From positions 1 through 64,000 of the forward strand of contig UQVC01000012.1 in the NCBI GenBank assembly GCA_900544395.1: a DNA stretch of 64,000 bases, written 5' to 3'. Origin of the DNA: an uncultured Ruminococcus sp. (lineage in GTDB: Bacteria; Bacillota; Clostridia; Lachnospirales; Lachnospiraceae). Positions 34,570 to 43,654 of the stretch are shown here, one piece after another (within the stretch, counting starts at the first letter, position 1; every line of letters starts with the position of its first letter). Made by a program: the position numbers and the translations under genes. Below the pieces are notes generated by a model. The model was given only the letters and a program-made list of their open reading frames with translations, had not been told where the DNA came from and searched no databases.

Positions 34570-35499
34570 CTATCTTCCTTTTGCCAGACTATTCTGAACT
34601 CGTTTGTATAATTCCTGTGCTGCATTATAACCCATCTGTTTCTGTCTGTGGTTGACCGCCGCAGATTCCACGATGATTGCCAGATTCCGCCCCGGACGGA
34701 TTGGAATATTATGACACACCACTTTATTTCCAAGGAACTCTGTATAAGTCTCTTCCAGACCAAGACGGTCATATTCTTTCTCTCGGCTCCAGTCTTCTAA
34801 TGTAATAACCAGATCGATATTCTGCGTCTCTCGGACACTCTGTACACCAAACATAGACTTCACATCTACAATACCAATGCCCCGAAGCTCGATAAAATGT
34901 CTGGTGATATCTGGCGCCGAACCAACCAGAGTATCGTCACTGACTTTCCGTATCTCAACGACATCATCCGTTACCAGACGGTGTCCTCTCTTGATCAGCT
35001 CCAGTGCCGCCTCACTCTTACCAATACCGCTCTCTCCCATGATCAGAACACCCACACCATAAACATCGACCAGTACTCCGTGGATGGAAATACATAGTGC
35101 TAGTTTCACATTCATCCAGCGGATCAGCTCTGCCATAAAAGAAGAGGTCGGTTTGTCAGTCACCAGAACCGGCGTATCCGATGCGGTAGCCTTCTCCAAA
35201 AGCTCCGGATCCGGATCCAAAGCTCTGCTGAAAATCAGACACGGGATTTTGTGTGACAGCAATTCGTCATACATCTTCATTTTCTTCTCTTCTTCCAGAG
35301 TCTGAAGATAGGTGTACTCTACATATCCGATCACCTGTACACGATCGGAATCAAAATGATCAAAATATCCGGACAACTGCAATGCCGGCCGGTTGATATC
35401 TGGTACCTGAACAAATTTGTCGATCAGATCTACATTCGGTGTCAGATTTTTCAGATTCATCTTTTCTACAATTTCTTTTAAACTTACGCCTTGTCCCAT
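34570..35499 (-). CDS. hprK: HPr kinase/phosphorylase
   Basis: 309 residues. Walker A G-E-S-G-I-G-K-S-E near 153-161 and the HprK signature around L-R-G-I-G-I-V-D-V. It phosphorylates HPr on the regulatory serine to drive CcpA-mediated catabolite repression. Start at 35499 has AGGAGA upstream; the ATG-less extension to 35532 is not used. Located between uvrC and glucokinase; an HPr-like substrate is encoded at 11987-12262. Confidence 0.95.
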   Translation of the reverse strand: MGQGVSLKEIVEKMNLKNLTPNVDLIDKFVQVPDINRPALQLSGYFDHFDSDRVQVIGYVEYTYLQTLEEEKKMKMYDELLSHKIPCLIFSRALDPDPELLEKATASDTPVLVTDKPTSSFMAELIRWMNVKLALCISIHGVLVDVYGVGVLIMGESGIGKSEAALELIKRGHRLVTDDVVEIRKVSDDTLVGSAPDITRHFIELRGIGIVDVKSMFGVQSVRETQNIDLVITLEDWSREKEYDRLGLEETYTEFLGNKVVCHNIPIRPGRNLAIIVESAAVNHRQKQMGYNAAQELYKRVQNSLAKGR

Positions 35500-35537
35500 A
35501 ATGTTCTCCTTTTCTAAACACTTCTGAACCAATTATA

Positions 35538-37391
35538 TCACTTGTGAAAAAACTTGTACACCGATTCTGCCGCTTTTTCATTCATAGACGGAATCTTTGC
35601 CAGTTCTTCTACCGATGCTGCTTTGATCGCATCCAAACTCACAAAATTACGCATCAGAGCTTTTCGCCTGGCCGGTCCGATTCCTTCAATGTCATCCAGA
35701 ATTGAATGAACCTGTCCCTTGCTTCTTAGCGAACGATGATACTCGATTGCAAACCGATGTGCCTCATCCTGGATCCGGGTGATCAGTCGAAACGCTTCTG
35801 AATTCCTGTCGATTTCAATTTCTATGTTGTTATAATACAGTCCTCTTGTTCTGTGAAAATCATCTTTTACCATTCCGCATACAGGGATGGAAAGCCTCAG
35901 ATCTTCCAACACCTGCAAAGCCACATTGACCTGACCTTTTCCTCCATCCATCAGAATCAGATCCGGAAAGCTGGTAAATCCGCCGATTTCTTTACTCTCT
36001 TCTCGTTCCCGCAGTCCATGGGTAAATCTTCTGGTCAAAACTTCCCGCATACTTCCATAATCATCTGCCCCTTCGATTCCCTTGATCTTAAATTTCCGGT
36101 AATCGTTTCGCTTCGGCTTTCCGCGTTCATACACAACCATGGACCCCACCGATTCGAATCCGTTTGTATTTGAGATATCATAGGCTTCCATACGCACGAT
36201 ATCCTGGATTTCCAACAGCTTTTCAATCTCTTTCACTGCACCGATCGTACGCCCTTCTTCCCGTTTTAACCGCTCTTTATCTTTGCTCAAAACCAGCGCT
36301 GCATTATTTGCTGCCAGTTCCACCAACTTTTCTTTGGTTCCTTTCTTCGGAACATGGATATGCACTTTTCCTCCGCGTTTGCTTCCCAGCCACTCTTCCA
36401 GAAGATGGATATCCTCCACTTCCTCCTGGAGCATGAGTTCTCCTGGAATAAACGGAGTACCCGCATAGTACTGCTTGATAAAACTGTCCAGTATTTCGCC
36501 TTTTGATTCTCCCGGTGAAATCCTCAGATAAAAATGGTCTCTTCCAATCAGACGGCCGCCCCGGATAAAAAACACCTGTACCACCGCATCTTCTTCCTGG
36601 GATGCCACTGCCAGAATATCCCGGTCTTCCCCGCTGCTGTCTGTAATCTTCTGTTTCTGCGCGATTTTTTTGACACTGCCTAACAGTTCTCGATACTCAA
36701 TCGCCTTTTCAAACTGCAGTTCCTCTGATGCTGCCTGCATCTTCTGTTCCAGTTCCTGCAAAATCCCGTCAAAATTTCCTCCCAGAAAACGCAGCACTTC
36801 GGTCACTGCTTTTCCGTAATCTTCTTTGGAAATATACCCCCGACAGGGCGCATCACATTGTTTGATGTGATAATTCAGACAAGGACGCTCTTTTCCGATG
36901 TCTTTTGGAAGATTCCGATTGCAGCTTCTGATATGATACAGCTTATGAAGCAGATCGATCGTATCCCGCACTGCCTGTCCACTGGTATACGGTCCAAAAT
37001 ATTTTGCTTTGTCTTTCAGCATTTTTCTTGCCAGCATCACCCGCGGAAATTCTTCATTGACCGTCACCTTGATAAACGGATAGGTCTTGTCATCCATCAG
37101 CATGGTATTATACTTTGGATGATGTTCTTTGATCAGATTGCACTCCAGCACCAGCGCTTCCAGTTCAGAATCTGTCACGATATATTCAAATCTTCGGATA
37201 TGCGTCACCATCTGTTCGATCTTCACGCCTTTGTTCCTGCTGCTCTGAAAATACTGACGTACCCTGTTTTTCAGACTGATTGCTTTTCCTACATAAATGA
37301 TGTGATCCCGTTCATCATGCATCAGATACACACCGGGCTTTGCCGGAAGTTTCTTCAATTCTTCCTGTATGTCAAAATGATATTGTTCCAT
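35538..37391 (-). CDS. uvrC: Excinuclease ABC subunit C
   Basis: 617 residues. N-terminal GIY-YIG nuclease (G-V-Y-L-M..I-I-Y-V-G-K-A), central UVR segment (L-Q-F-E-K-A-I-E-Y-R) that binds UvrB, RNase H-like second nuclease domain with D-G-G-K-G-Q-V-N, and C-terminal helix-hairpin-helix. Makes both incisions in nucleotide excision repair. Its partner uvrAB genes are 10 kb away in the same orientation. Confidence 0.96.
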   Translation of the reverse strand: MEQYHFDIQEELKKLPAKPGVYLMHDERDHIIYVGKAISLKNRVRQYFQSSRNKGVKIEQMVTHIRRFEYIVTDSELEALVLECNLIKEHHPKYNTMLMDDKTYPFIKVTVNEEFPRVMLARKMLKDKAKYFGPYTSGQAVRDTIDLLHKLYHIRSCNRNLPKDIGKERPCLNYHIKQCDAPCRGYISKEDYGKAVTEVLRFLGGNFDGILQELEQKMQAASEELQFEKAIEYRELLGSVKKIAQKQKITDSSGEDRDILAVASQEEDAVVQVFFIRGGRLIGRDHFYLRISPGESKGEILDSFIKQYYAGTPFIPGELMLQEEVEDIHLLEEWLGSKRGGKVHIHVPKKGTKEKLVELAANNAALVLSKDKERLKREEGRTIGAVKEIEKLLEIQDIVRMEAYDISNTNGFESVGSMVVYERGKPKRNDYRKFKIKGIEGADDYGSMREVLTRRFTHGLREREESKEIGGFTSFPDLILMDGGKGQVNVALQVLEDLRLSIPVCGMVKDDFHRTRGLYYNNIEIEIDRNSEAFRLITRIQDEAHRFAIEYHRSLRSKGQVHSILDDIEGIGPARRKALMRNFVSLDAIKAASVEELAKIPSMNEKAAESVYKFFHK

Positions 37392-37406
37392 AATTTTTCT
37401 TCTAAA

Positions 37407-39986
37407 CTAATTTTTATGATACGATCTGCGAATCGTATAGGATTCTGCTTTCTGTGTCTGGAAGGAAATCTTATCCTTCGTCAGTGTTTCTGTGGCTACT
37501 GCATTTCCTTTGGAATCTGACACCTCAAACTGTGACAGGTTCTCATATTCACATACAAATGATCCGCCATTACGGGAAGTCACTTCAAAGCATTCTGCCT
37601 GTCCGTCTCTCCATTTCATATTGATCACAAAATTTCCCCTGGCTACGATTCCTTTTACAAATCCAGTTGCCCATTCTTCCGGCAATGCCGGCAAAAACTG
37701 TACATAATCCAGCTGACTTTGTAGCAGCATTTCATTGACTCCCGCTGTATATCCAAAGTTTCCGTCAATCTGGAAGATCGTCGTCTCTTTATAATCCTGT
37801 CCTGCGCCATGAGAAGAAAGTAAATTGGTCAGAAATCCGGAATTTCCTCCTCCGACTGCAGACTGCACGATCTGAAATGCTTCTTTCGCATGTCCGGTAC
37901 GCGCCCAGAGATTTAATTTGTGTGCCTTGGACCAGCCGGTTGCATCCAGTCCGCGCTCATTTAAGGAAACAATCGCAGCATCCATAAATTCCGGGTTGTC
38001 TTTATTAATCAGATTACATGGGTACAACGCCATCAAATGTGACAAATGACGATGAGGCGGCTGTACCCCGTCACTTTCTGCTCCAAGGCTCTGTCTCCAC
38101 TGCGGGATCCCGATCTCCGGCAGACTTCCGGCCTGCGCTTTTCCAATATGCGTTTCTTCGAACCACTCTTTGACCTGACCGTCCGCTCCAACTAACACAG
38201 GATCCAAGGTTGCCTGCTTTTCTCTCCACTGTCCGATCAGTTCCTGATCTACGCCGAGAATTTCCGCTGCCTGGATCGTATTTTCAAAATGCTGCCAGAT
38301 AAACTGCTGATCATATGCTGCCCCATTTACGATCGGACCATTCTCCGGGGAATACGACGGTGCAGAAACATATCGCTTCTGGTATTCACTCCAATACAAA
38401 GCCTCATTCCAGAAGTTTGCCACTTCTTTCATAGAAGGATACAGTTCTTTTAAAAATTCATGATCTTTTGTATAGAGATAATATTCATAGGAATTGAGCA
38501 ATGCCCAGGCTGATCCGATGGGATTCCATCCTGCCGCATTGTTCTTCTGCCCCATACTTGCAAACATATACGGGGTACTGAAACATCCCACCAGCCAGCC
38601 ATTCTCCTCGTCTTGTTTGCTTTCGATCCCGTAGGATGCGGCGGCCGCTTCCCGTCCTGCCTGCCGAAGTACTTGCAGATACTCATGGTATGGAAGCAGA
38701 CATTCTCCCAGATTACTTGCCATAGTCGGCCAGTAGTTCATCTGGATATTGATATTGAAGTGATAGTCCCCATACCACATAAAGGATCCTTCCCCCCAGA
38801 CTCCCTGCAGATTCGTCGGAAGACTTCCTTGTCTGGAGCCCGCAATGGTCAGATACCTTCCAAATTGATAACAGATCACTTCCAGAGCTCGCTGCTGTGC
38901 CTGTGTTGGGATTTCACCGCCATTTTTCTCTACCATATTCCGATACTTCTGGATCAGTTCATCCGTTGGGATCTGTGGGATTTTCTCACAAAATCCCAGT
39001 TCCATTCTGGAAAATAATGCTGCATGATCTTCCACATGTTCTTTTTTCAAAGCCTCGTATCCCTGATCTGCAATCTTTTTTACCGCATCCTTAATACGCT
39101 GTGTAACTGCATCATGCGGATCTGCTCCGCGGAAAGCAGGCAGTTCCATTTTATAATCTGTTCCGCATGCCAGAAGCAATGTAACCTCGTCCGCATGAAG
39201 TACATGGATTTTCCGATCCTCTGTCTGGATCTCGCCGCCTTTAGAAAGAACTTTGACCTGCGCTTCTGTCCAGAGCCCATTGTTTGCCAGAGCATCCCGC
39301 AGCGTGATCGTATCTCCATCTACAATATAAGATTCCGCTGTTCCTGTCATGCAGCTTTCCAGATGAACAGTGAAGCAAAGCTTTCCTTTCTGGTCTGCTG
39401 TCAGATGAACAACCAGCACATTCGCCGGGTAACTGTTAAAGTACTCTCTTGTATAATGCACTCCCTCAAACTCATAATTGACTTCTGCAACAGCTGTCCG
39501 CAAATCTAAATTCCTTACATAACCGCTCACCTGGCTCTCCTCTGCCCGGTCATCTGTCAAATAGAGATTGATATAATCTTCCGGAGCCTCATATCCTTTT
39601 AAATCTCCCATCAGCCGATTGAGCCAGTCCATCGCTTCCCCTTGCGTGTCTGTTCCACATGCCTGATAAGAATTTTCATCAAAACCAAACACATACTCTG
39701 ACTTGTCATCTAATTTCTCACGGATTGCCTTGAGATCTCCCCGGATCTTCTGCAATGCCTCTTTCGTATCAACCGGATTGGTATTTCCATATCGATACTC
39801 CTGCTTTGCATCCGGTCCTCCATTCCAGACTGTTTTCTCATTGATGTGGATCTTGTCTTTTTTGACTCCGCCAAAAACCAGTCCCCCCATATAGCCATTT
39901 CCAATCGCCAGCGCTTCTGTCTGCCAGTCTGCTGCCGGTTTCTCATACCAGATTCTCAGCAGATTTTCATTCTTGTTATTCTTCAT
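37407..39986 (-). CDS. GH95 alpha-L-fucosidase
   Basis: 859 residues, no signal peptide, hence cytoplasmic. N-terminal beta domain (W-Y-x-x-P-A-x-x-W-x-x-A-L-x-I-G-N-G), and an (alpha/alpha)6 barrel with H-F-N-I-N-I-Q-M-N-Y-W, carrying the two Asn of the GH95 active site, and N-G-P-I-style and D-G-N-F-G-Y-T-A-G-V segments later. GH95 enzymes remove alpha-1,2-linked fucose from mucin and milk glycans by inversion. It has its own promoter and likely operator; no adjacent sugar transporter is seen. AGG-rich ribosome site GGAGGTAAG. Confidence 0.9.
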   Translation of the reverse strand: MKNNKNENLLRIWYEKPAADWQTEALAIGNGYMGGLVFGGVKKDKIHINEKTVWNGGPDAKQEYRYGNTNPVDTKEALQKIRGDLKAIREKLDDKSEYVFGFDENSYQACGTDTQGEAMDWLNRLMGDLKGYEAPEDYINLYLTDDRAEESQVSGYVRNLDLRTAVAEVNYEFEGVHYTREYFNSYPANVLVVHLTADQKGKLCFTVHLESCMTGTAESYIVDGDTITLRDALANNGLWTEAQVKVLSKGGEIQTEDRKIHVLHADEVTLLLACGTDYKMELPAFRGADPHDAVTQRIKDAVKKIADQGYEALKKEHVEDHAALFSRMELGFCEKIPQIPTDELIQKYRNMVEKNGGEIPTQAQQRALEVICYQFGRYLTIAGSRQGSLPTNLQGVWGEGSFMWYGDYHFNINIQMNYWPTMASNLGECLLPYHEYLQVLRQAGREAAAASYGIESKQDEENGWLVGCFSTPYMFASMGQKNNAAGWNPIGSAWALLNSYEYYLYTKDHEFLKELYPSMKEVANFWNEALYWSEYQKRYVSAPSYSPENGPIVNGAAYDQQFIWQHFENTIQAAEILGVDQELIGQWREKQATLDPVLVGADGQVKEWFEETHIGKAQAGSLPEIGIPQWRQSLGAESDGVQPPHRHLSHLMALYPCNLINKDNPEFMDAAIVSLNERGLDATGWSKAHKLNLWARTGHAKEAFQIVQSAVGGGNSGFLTNLLSSHGAGQDYKETTIFQIDGNFGYTAGVNEMLLQSQLDYVQFLPALPEEWATGFVKGIVARGNFVINMKWRDGQAECFEVTSRNGGSFVCEYENLSQFEVSDSKGNAVATETLTKDKISFQTQKAESYTIRRSYHKN

Positions 39987-40031
39987 GTTCTTACCTCCGC
40001 ATCAAGTTAACATACCATGTCATTTCGGCAC

Positions 40032-40044
40032 ACGATACAATCGT
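40032..40044. promoter_or_regulatory. Candidate operator of the fucosidase gene
   Basis: ACGATACAATCGT: five-base inverted arms around three bases, located just downstream of the -10, the usual position for a repressor site. Confidence 0.35.
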
Positions 40045-40049
40045 AAACC

Positions 40050-40078
40050 ATGATACCTATTTGCATCTTAAAAGTCAA
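40050..40078 (-). promoter_or_regulatory. Promoter of the GH95 gene
   Basis: TTGACT (40078-40073), 17-base spacer, TATCAT (40055-40050). Confidence 0.7.
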
Positions 40079-40089
40079 TATAAACTAAA

Positions 40090-40125
40090 AACAGACAGCT
40101 GATTTTTTCTCTCCAGCTGCCTGTT
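40090..40125 (-). terminator. Terminator of ftsH
   Basis: Twelve-base stem AACAGGCAGCTG / CAGCTGTCTGTT (one G-T) on the minus strand followed by TTTTTAGTTT. Confidence 0.85.
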
Positions 40126-40152
40126 ATAAAAAGCAAAATCCTTGCTTTCGTT

Positions 40153-42255
40153 CTATTCTTCTGTATCCTGCACTTCTTCCTCGGAAACAGGAATTTCTTC
40201 TTTCTCCTCTTCTGAAACAGGAACTGCCTCTGTATCTTCTGCTGTCTCAGGCACAGCTGACAGTTCTTCTACCGGTTTCATAGCGATCCGCGCTTCTTTT
40301 TTGGCTTCTGCTTCTTCCGGCTCTTCAATTCCCTGGACTTTCCGCAAAATCTTCATAAATTCTTTTCCGGTGATGGTTTCTTTCTCGATCAGGAACTCTG
40401 AAATCTTATCCAAAGCTTCTCGGTTTTCCCGAAGCAGGCGTTTTGCTTCCTCATATGCTGCTTTGAGCATCTCCATTACTTCTGCATCGATCTCAGCAGC
40501 TGTCGCTTCTCCGCAATTCATCACAGCACGCCCATCCAGATAACGGCTCTGCACAGACTCCAGTCCGATCAGTCCGAACTTTTCTGACATACCATACTGT
40601 GTGATCATTGCTCTGGCTACTTTCGTAGCCTTCTCGATATCATTGGAAGCCCCTGTTGTAACAGTATCAAATACCACCTCTTCTGCCGCACGACCAGCCA
40701 GAAGTCCGACCAGCATGGCCTCCAGTTCTTTCTTGGTATTCAGGAATTTTTCTTCTTCCGGTGTCTGCATCACATATCCAAGAGCTCCCATTGTTCTCGG
40801 CACAATGGTGATCTTCTGTACCGGCTCTGCATCTTTCTGCAGAGCACTTACCAGTGCATGCCCTACTTCATGATAGGAGACGATCCGACGCTCTTCTTCA
40901 TTCATGATACGGTCTTTCTTTTCTTTTCCTACAAGAACTACTTCTACCGCTTCAAACAGATCCTTCTGGCTGACAACCTGTCTTCCATGTTTTACTGCGG
41001 TGATCGCCGCTTCGTTGATCATATTTGCCAGATCAGAGCCAACTGCACCGGATGTCGCAAGTGCGATTGCCTCGAGATCAACCGTCTCATCCATCTTCAC
41101 ATCTTTGGAATGTACTTTTAAAATATCCACACGCCCTTTTAAATCCGGTTTGTCTACAATGATCCGACGGTCAAAACGTCCTGGTCGAAGCAAAGCAGGA
41201 TCCAGAACTTCCGGTCGGTTCGTTGCCGCTAAGAGCAACAGTCCCTTATTGGTGTCGAATCCGTCCATCTCCGCCAGCAGCTGGTTCAAAGTCTGCTCCC
41301 GCTCGTCATTGCTTCCCATCGCATTGTCACGGCTCTTACCAATGGCATCGATCTCATCGATAAATACAATACACGGAGCCATCTGCTGTGCCTGTTTAAA
41401 CAGATCACGTACACGGGAAGCTCCGACTCCCACATACATCTCCACAAATGCGGAACCGGAAAGGGAGAAGAACGGCACTTTCGCCTCTCCTGCAACTGCT
41501 TTTGCCAGCAATGTCTTACCGGTTCCCGGAGGTCCTACAAGCAACGCTCCTTTTGGAAGTTTTGCACCGATTCCGGTATACTTTCCTGGATTATGCAGAA
41601 AATCTACCACTTCCTGCAAAGACTCTTTCGCTTCATCTTCTCCCGCAACATCCTGGAATGTCACGCCTGTCTGCTTTTCTACATATACTTTTGCATTACT
41701 CTTGCCGATTCCCATCATACCACTGCCTTTTGACATCCGCTTCATCACGAAATTCATCAAAAGGAAGATCAGCAGCAGTGGAAGGATGGCTGTCAGAAAG
41801 ATCTCAAAGATCAGTGATGACATCGTATCCGGAATATGCTGGGAATATTCCACTCCGGCTTTGTATAAACGATCGGAAAGATTCTCATCTCTGACAACAC
41901 CGGTAAAATAATCCGGCTGTCTCTCTTTTCCTGCGCTTTTTTCCTCCAGCTGTTCCAAAAGATCAGCAGCAGCCGCATTGCCCTCCGCATTTTTTTCAAT
42001 CGCTTCTGTTCTTGCTTTCTCTGTCAATGTAATATAGATCTTCGTGGAATCTATGGTCACTTTCTCTACCTTTTTTTCATCCACCATTTTCAAAAACTTA
42101 TCATAACTGATCTCTTCCGGGTCTTTTCCCTGCATCATGGAAAAAAGTCCCATAACGAGAAATGCCGTCAGAAGTGTCGTCACAAGAATGACGCCCCAGC
42201 CCTGGCGGTTGTTTTTGGGATTATTTTTATTATTTCGATTGTTCTGATTATCCAT
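40153..42255 (-). CDS. ftsH: ATP-dependent zinc metalloprotease FtsH
   Basis: 700 residues from ATG at 42255, which has AGGAGG six bases upstream (the longer open frame to 42402 lacks one). Two membrane helices flank an outer domain (~20-165), then AAA ATPase with G-P-P-G-T-G-K-T, Walker B F-I-D-E-I-D, the second region of homology, and zinc-binding H-E-V-G-H near 458. The C-terminal ~70 residues are acidic, Glu/Val-rich. Quality-control protease of membrane and regulatory proteins. Monocistronic, with own promoter and terminator. Confidence 0.96.
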   Translation of the reverse strand: MDNQNNRNNKNNPKNNRQGWGVILVTTLLTAFLVMGLFSMMQGKDPEEISYDKFLKMVDEKKVEKVTIDSTKIYITLTEKARTEAIEKNAEGNAAAADLLEQLEEKSAGKERQPDYFTGVVRDENLSDRLYKAGVEYSQHIPDTMSSLIFEIFLTAILPLLLIFLLMNFVMKRMSKGSGMMGIGKSNAKVYVEKQTGVTFQDVAGEDEAKESLQEVVDFLHNPGKYTGIGAKLPKGALLVGPPGTGKTLLAKAVAGEAKVPFFSLSGSAFVEMYVGVGASRVRDLFKQAQQMAPCIVFIDEIDAIGKSRDNAMGSNDEREQTLNQLLAEMDGFDTNKGLLLLAATNRPEVLDPALLRPGRFDRRIIVDKPDLKGRVDILKVHSKDVKMDETVDLEAIALATSGAVGSDLANMINEAAITAVKHGRQVVSQKDLFEAVEVVLVGKEKKDRIMNEEERRIVSYHEVGHALVSALQKDAEPVQKITIVPRTMGALGYVMQTPEEEKFLNTKKELEAMLVGLLAGRAAEEVVFDTVTTGASNDIEKATKVARAMITQYGMSEKFGLIGLESVQSRYLDGRAVMNCGEATAAEIDAEVMEMLKAAYEEAKRLLRENREALDKISEFLIEKETITGKEFMKILRKVQGIEEPEEAEAKKEARIAMKPVEELSAVPETAEDTEAVPVSEEEKEEIPVSEEEVQDTEE

Positions 42256-42283
42256 TCTCATCCTCCTCAAGTCCACTATCCCC

Positions 42284-42312
42284 ATTATAAGTACAGCTTT
42301 CCCATAAATCAA
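42284..42312 (-). promoter_or_regulatory. Promoter of ftsH
   Basis: TTGATT (42312-42307), 17-base spacer, TATAAT (42289-42284). Confidence 0.75.
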
Positions 42313-42438
42313 TAAAAAGATTGTGAAAATTTCATGTAATTTTATTATGATTGGATAAACACCACTTTCCCTTGAAAACACCCTGTTTTCTGCCGTTTTC
42401 ATTTACTCATGTGAGAGAAAGAAGGAAAAGAAACAAAA

Positions 42439-42467
42439 AACACCAAGAGCTTAATGCCCTCGATGTT
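42439..42467 (-). terminator. Terminator overlapping the yjdF stop codon
   Basis: On the minus-strand RNA AACAUCGAGGGC pairs with GCUCUUGGUGUU over twelve pairs with three G-U, loop AUUAA, followed by UUUUUUG. On the plus strand the wobbles become mismatches, so it works in one direction. The loop contains the stop codon. Confidence 0.65.
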
Positions 42468-42867
42468 TTTCCTTTTTCTTGTGCTGTTTCAATTCAAACA
42501 GCCTCTTTTCTTCTGCCACTTTTGCTTCTCTGCTTTTCGTTTTTCGCTGCTGTTTGCACTGTTCATGTTGTAGTTGCAGAGCCTGCTGAGATTTTGTTCC
42601 AATTCCTTTGGCAGATATTGACTTATGAATTTCACGCTGAAGTTTCTTTGGATTTTTAGTTTGTTCTTTTACGACAGTTTCTATCGCCGGACTAAACTGT
42701 AAACCGTTGTAACACTTCAAAATGAACTCATAAATCTCATACTCCTTCGGCTCTGCTCCAAATGTTACTTTGTAAACTGAAAGCTTACCATTTTCAATCC
42801 GCTCAAAAACACCTGCCCAAAACGGATTTTCAAAAAACACTGTCAGTTTTCCTATACTTGTACTCAT
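42451..42867 (-). CDS. yjdF: YjdF-family protein (DUF2992)
   Basis: 138 residues. Conserved N-terminal half with L-T-V-F-F-E-N-P-F-W-A-G-V-F-E-R and F-G-A-E-P-K-E-Y-E-I-Y-E-F-I-L; the C-terminal half is a Lys/Gln-rich helix ending in a run of Lys and His. Function unknown; family genes are commonly controlled by the yjdF riboswitch, which senses azaaromatic compounds. Here a structured ~140-base leader precedes a strong AAGGAGG site. Confidence 0.85.
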   Translation of the reverse strand: MSTSIGKLTVFFENPFWAGVFERIENGKLSVYKVTFGAEPKEYEIYEFILKCYNGLQFSPAIETVVKEQTKNPKKLQREIHKSISAKGIGTKSQQALQLQHEQCKQQRKTKSREAKVAEEKRLFELKQHKKKEKHRGH

Positions 42868-42884
42868 AACAATCCCTCCTTAAT

Positions 42885-43010
42885 AATTGTGATGAGTAAA
42901 GAATGGACAACCCGGAGGGGCAGGTTACTTACCCTGATAAACAGGACGGCCGGGCTACCTACCGGCTCTGACATATATGGCTATATGCGTTGCGTTTTTA
43001 TCTTTACTTT
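42885..43010 (-). ncRNA. Structured leader of yjdF, probable yjdF riboswitch
   Basis: Between the yjdF promoter and its ribosome site. On the minus strand: a CATATA/TATATG hairpin (42987-42972), then GGTAGG (42963-42958) that can pair with CCTGCC (42924-42919), GCCCGG (42955-42950) with CCGGGT (42915-42910), and between them CCTG-TTTAT-CAGG. The two long helices cross, which would be a pseudoknot. The class call comes mainly from the downstream gene; I could not match the published consensus. Confidence 0.55.
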
Positions 43011-43013
43011 TTA

Positions 43014-43043
43014 TATTATAATCAATCCAAACTCAACGGACAA
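43014..43043 (-). promoter_or_regulatory. Promoter of yjdF
   Basis: TTGTCC (43043-43038), 18-base spacer, TATAAT (43019-43014). The -35 lies just before the stop of the 112-residue gene. Confidence 0.6.
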
Positions 43044-43044
43044 G

Positions 43045-43383
43045 TTAAAACTTAAACAGACTTTCTATCAGCTTCATTCTGATACGGTGGGCACAGCTGA
43101 TAAATTCTTCAGCAATAACACTAAGTGCCATACAAATGCCACATACTGCTCCCATATAAATTCCTATTGATTTTCCAATATATTCCGTTCCAGACTTTGT
43201 AAGTTCGTAAATAGGTATTCCGAGTATTTTGACCGTCAGTGCATTTACATTTGTACTATATGCATTAGTAAATCCAAAATAAATTGCAACACTCATCAAT
43301 ATCATTGCAAGAACAAATCCAATTATCAGTGCAACCAGAATTTGAACAAGCTCACAGAAAAAAATTTTCAGATATTGTAGCAT
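43045..43383 (-). CDS. Small hypothetical membrane protein
   Basis: 112 residues with hydrophobic stretches at ~10-38 and ~68-90 and a basic C-terminus (H-R-I-R-M-K-L-I). No family recognised. ATG at 43383 with no clear ribosome site, so the start and even expression are uncertain. It ends at the yjdF promoter, in the same direction as yjdF. Confidence 0.45.
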   Translation of the reverse strand: MLQYLKIFFCELVQILVALIIGFVLAMILMSVAIYFGFTNAYSTNVNALTVKILGIPIYELTKSGTEYIGKSIGIYMGAVCGICMALSVIAEEFISCAHRIRMKLIESLFKF

Positions 43384-43451
43384 CCGGTATTTATCCAGAA
43401 TTGTCTATCGATTTCAATGAATGGTCTTTTTAGGTACTGTAAAAAGTAACC

Positions 43452-43480
43452 TTGCAGAATTGATACAGATGTGCTATATT
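43452..43480 (+). promoter_or_regulatory. Promoter of a candidate small RNA
   Basis: TTGCAG (43452-43457), 17-base spacer, TATATT (43475-43480). Confidence 0.6.
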
Positions 43481-43486
43481 GAAAAT

Positions 43487-43581
43487 ACAAAAGGAACAAC
43501 CGCCCACAAGGGGTTGACCTCGCTAGAAAGTAATTATAGAATACCACCCTAACTCGCCAAAGTTCAAAGGGTGGTTTTTCT
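43487..43581 (+). ncRNA. Candidate small antisense-type RNA
   Basis: About 95 bases between a good promoter and an intrinsic terminator. It has a hairpin AAC-CG-CCC-ACAA-GGG-GTT at ~43498-43516 and a terminator ACCACCCT/AGGGTGGT (43543-43575) with TTTTT. It converges on a fragment of a holin-like toxin gene (43595-43642), the arrangement of type I toxin-antitoxin loci. A 43-codon reading frame across it (43421-43552) is probably fortuitous. Confidence 0.5.
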
Positions 43582-43594
43582 ATACCTTAAAACA

Positions 43595-43654
43595 TTATCT
43601 GATAAACGTAAATACGAATGTCAGCAATGCAAGAATGAACATTCCAAATGCCTC
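43595..43654 (-). pseudogene. Remnant of a putative holin-like toxin gene
   Basis: The minus strand reads E-A-F-G-M-F-I-L-A-L-L-T-F-V-F-T-F-I-R then TAA. F-G-M-F-I-L-A-L-L-T is like the membrane helix of short putative holin-like toxins. The N-terminal part is cut off by an in-frame TAA directly before it, so the gene looks broken. The rest of the 43.4-43.9 kb gap holds no convincing gene apart from the small RNA and the DUF1846 promoter. Confidence 0.4.

Noticed and set aside
40904..41911. 335-codon plus-strand open frame opposite ftsH
   Set aside because: Antisense to the conserved ATPase domain; Ser/Arg/Pro-rich translation with no ribosome site or family marks, a by-product of codon bias.
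43421..43552. 43-codon plus-strand frame across the small RNA
   Set aside because: Start lies upstream of the RNA promoter and the stop lies in the terminator stem; most likely fortuitous.
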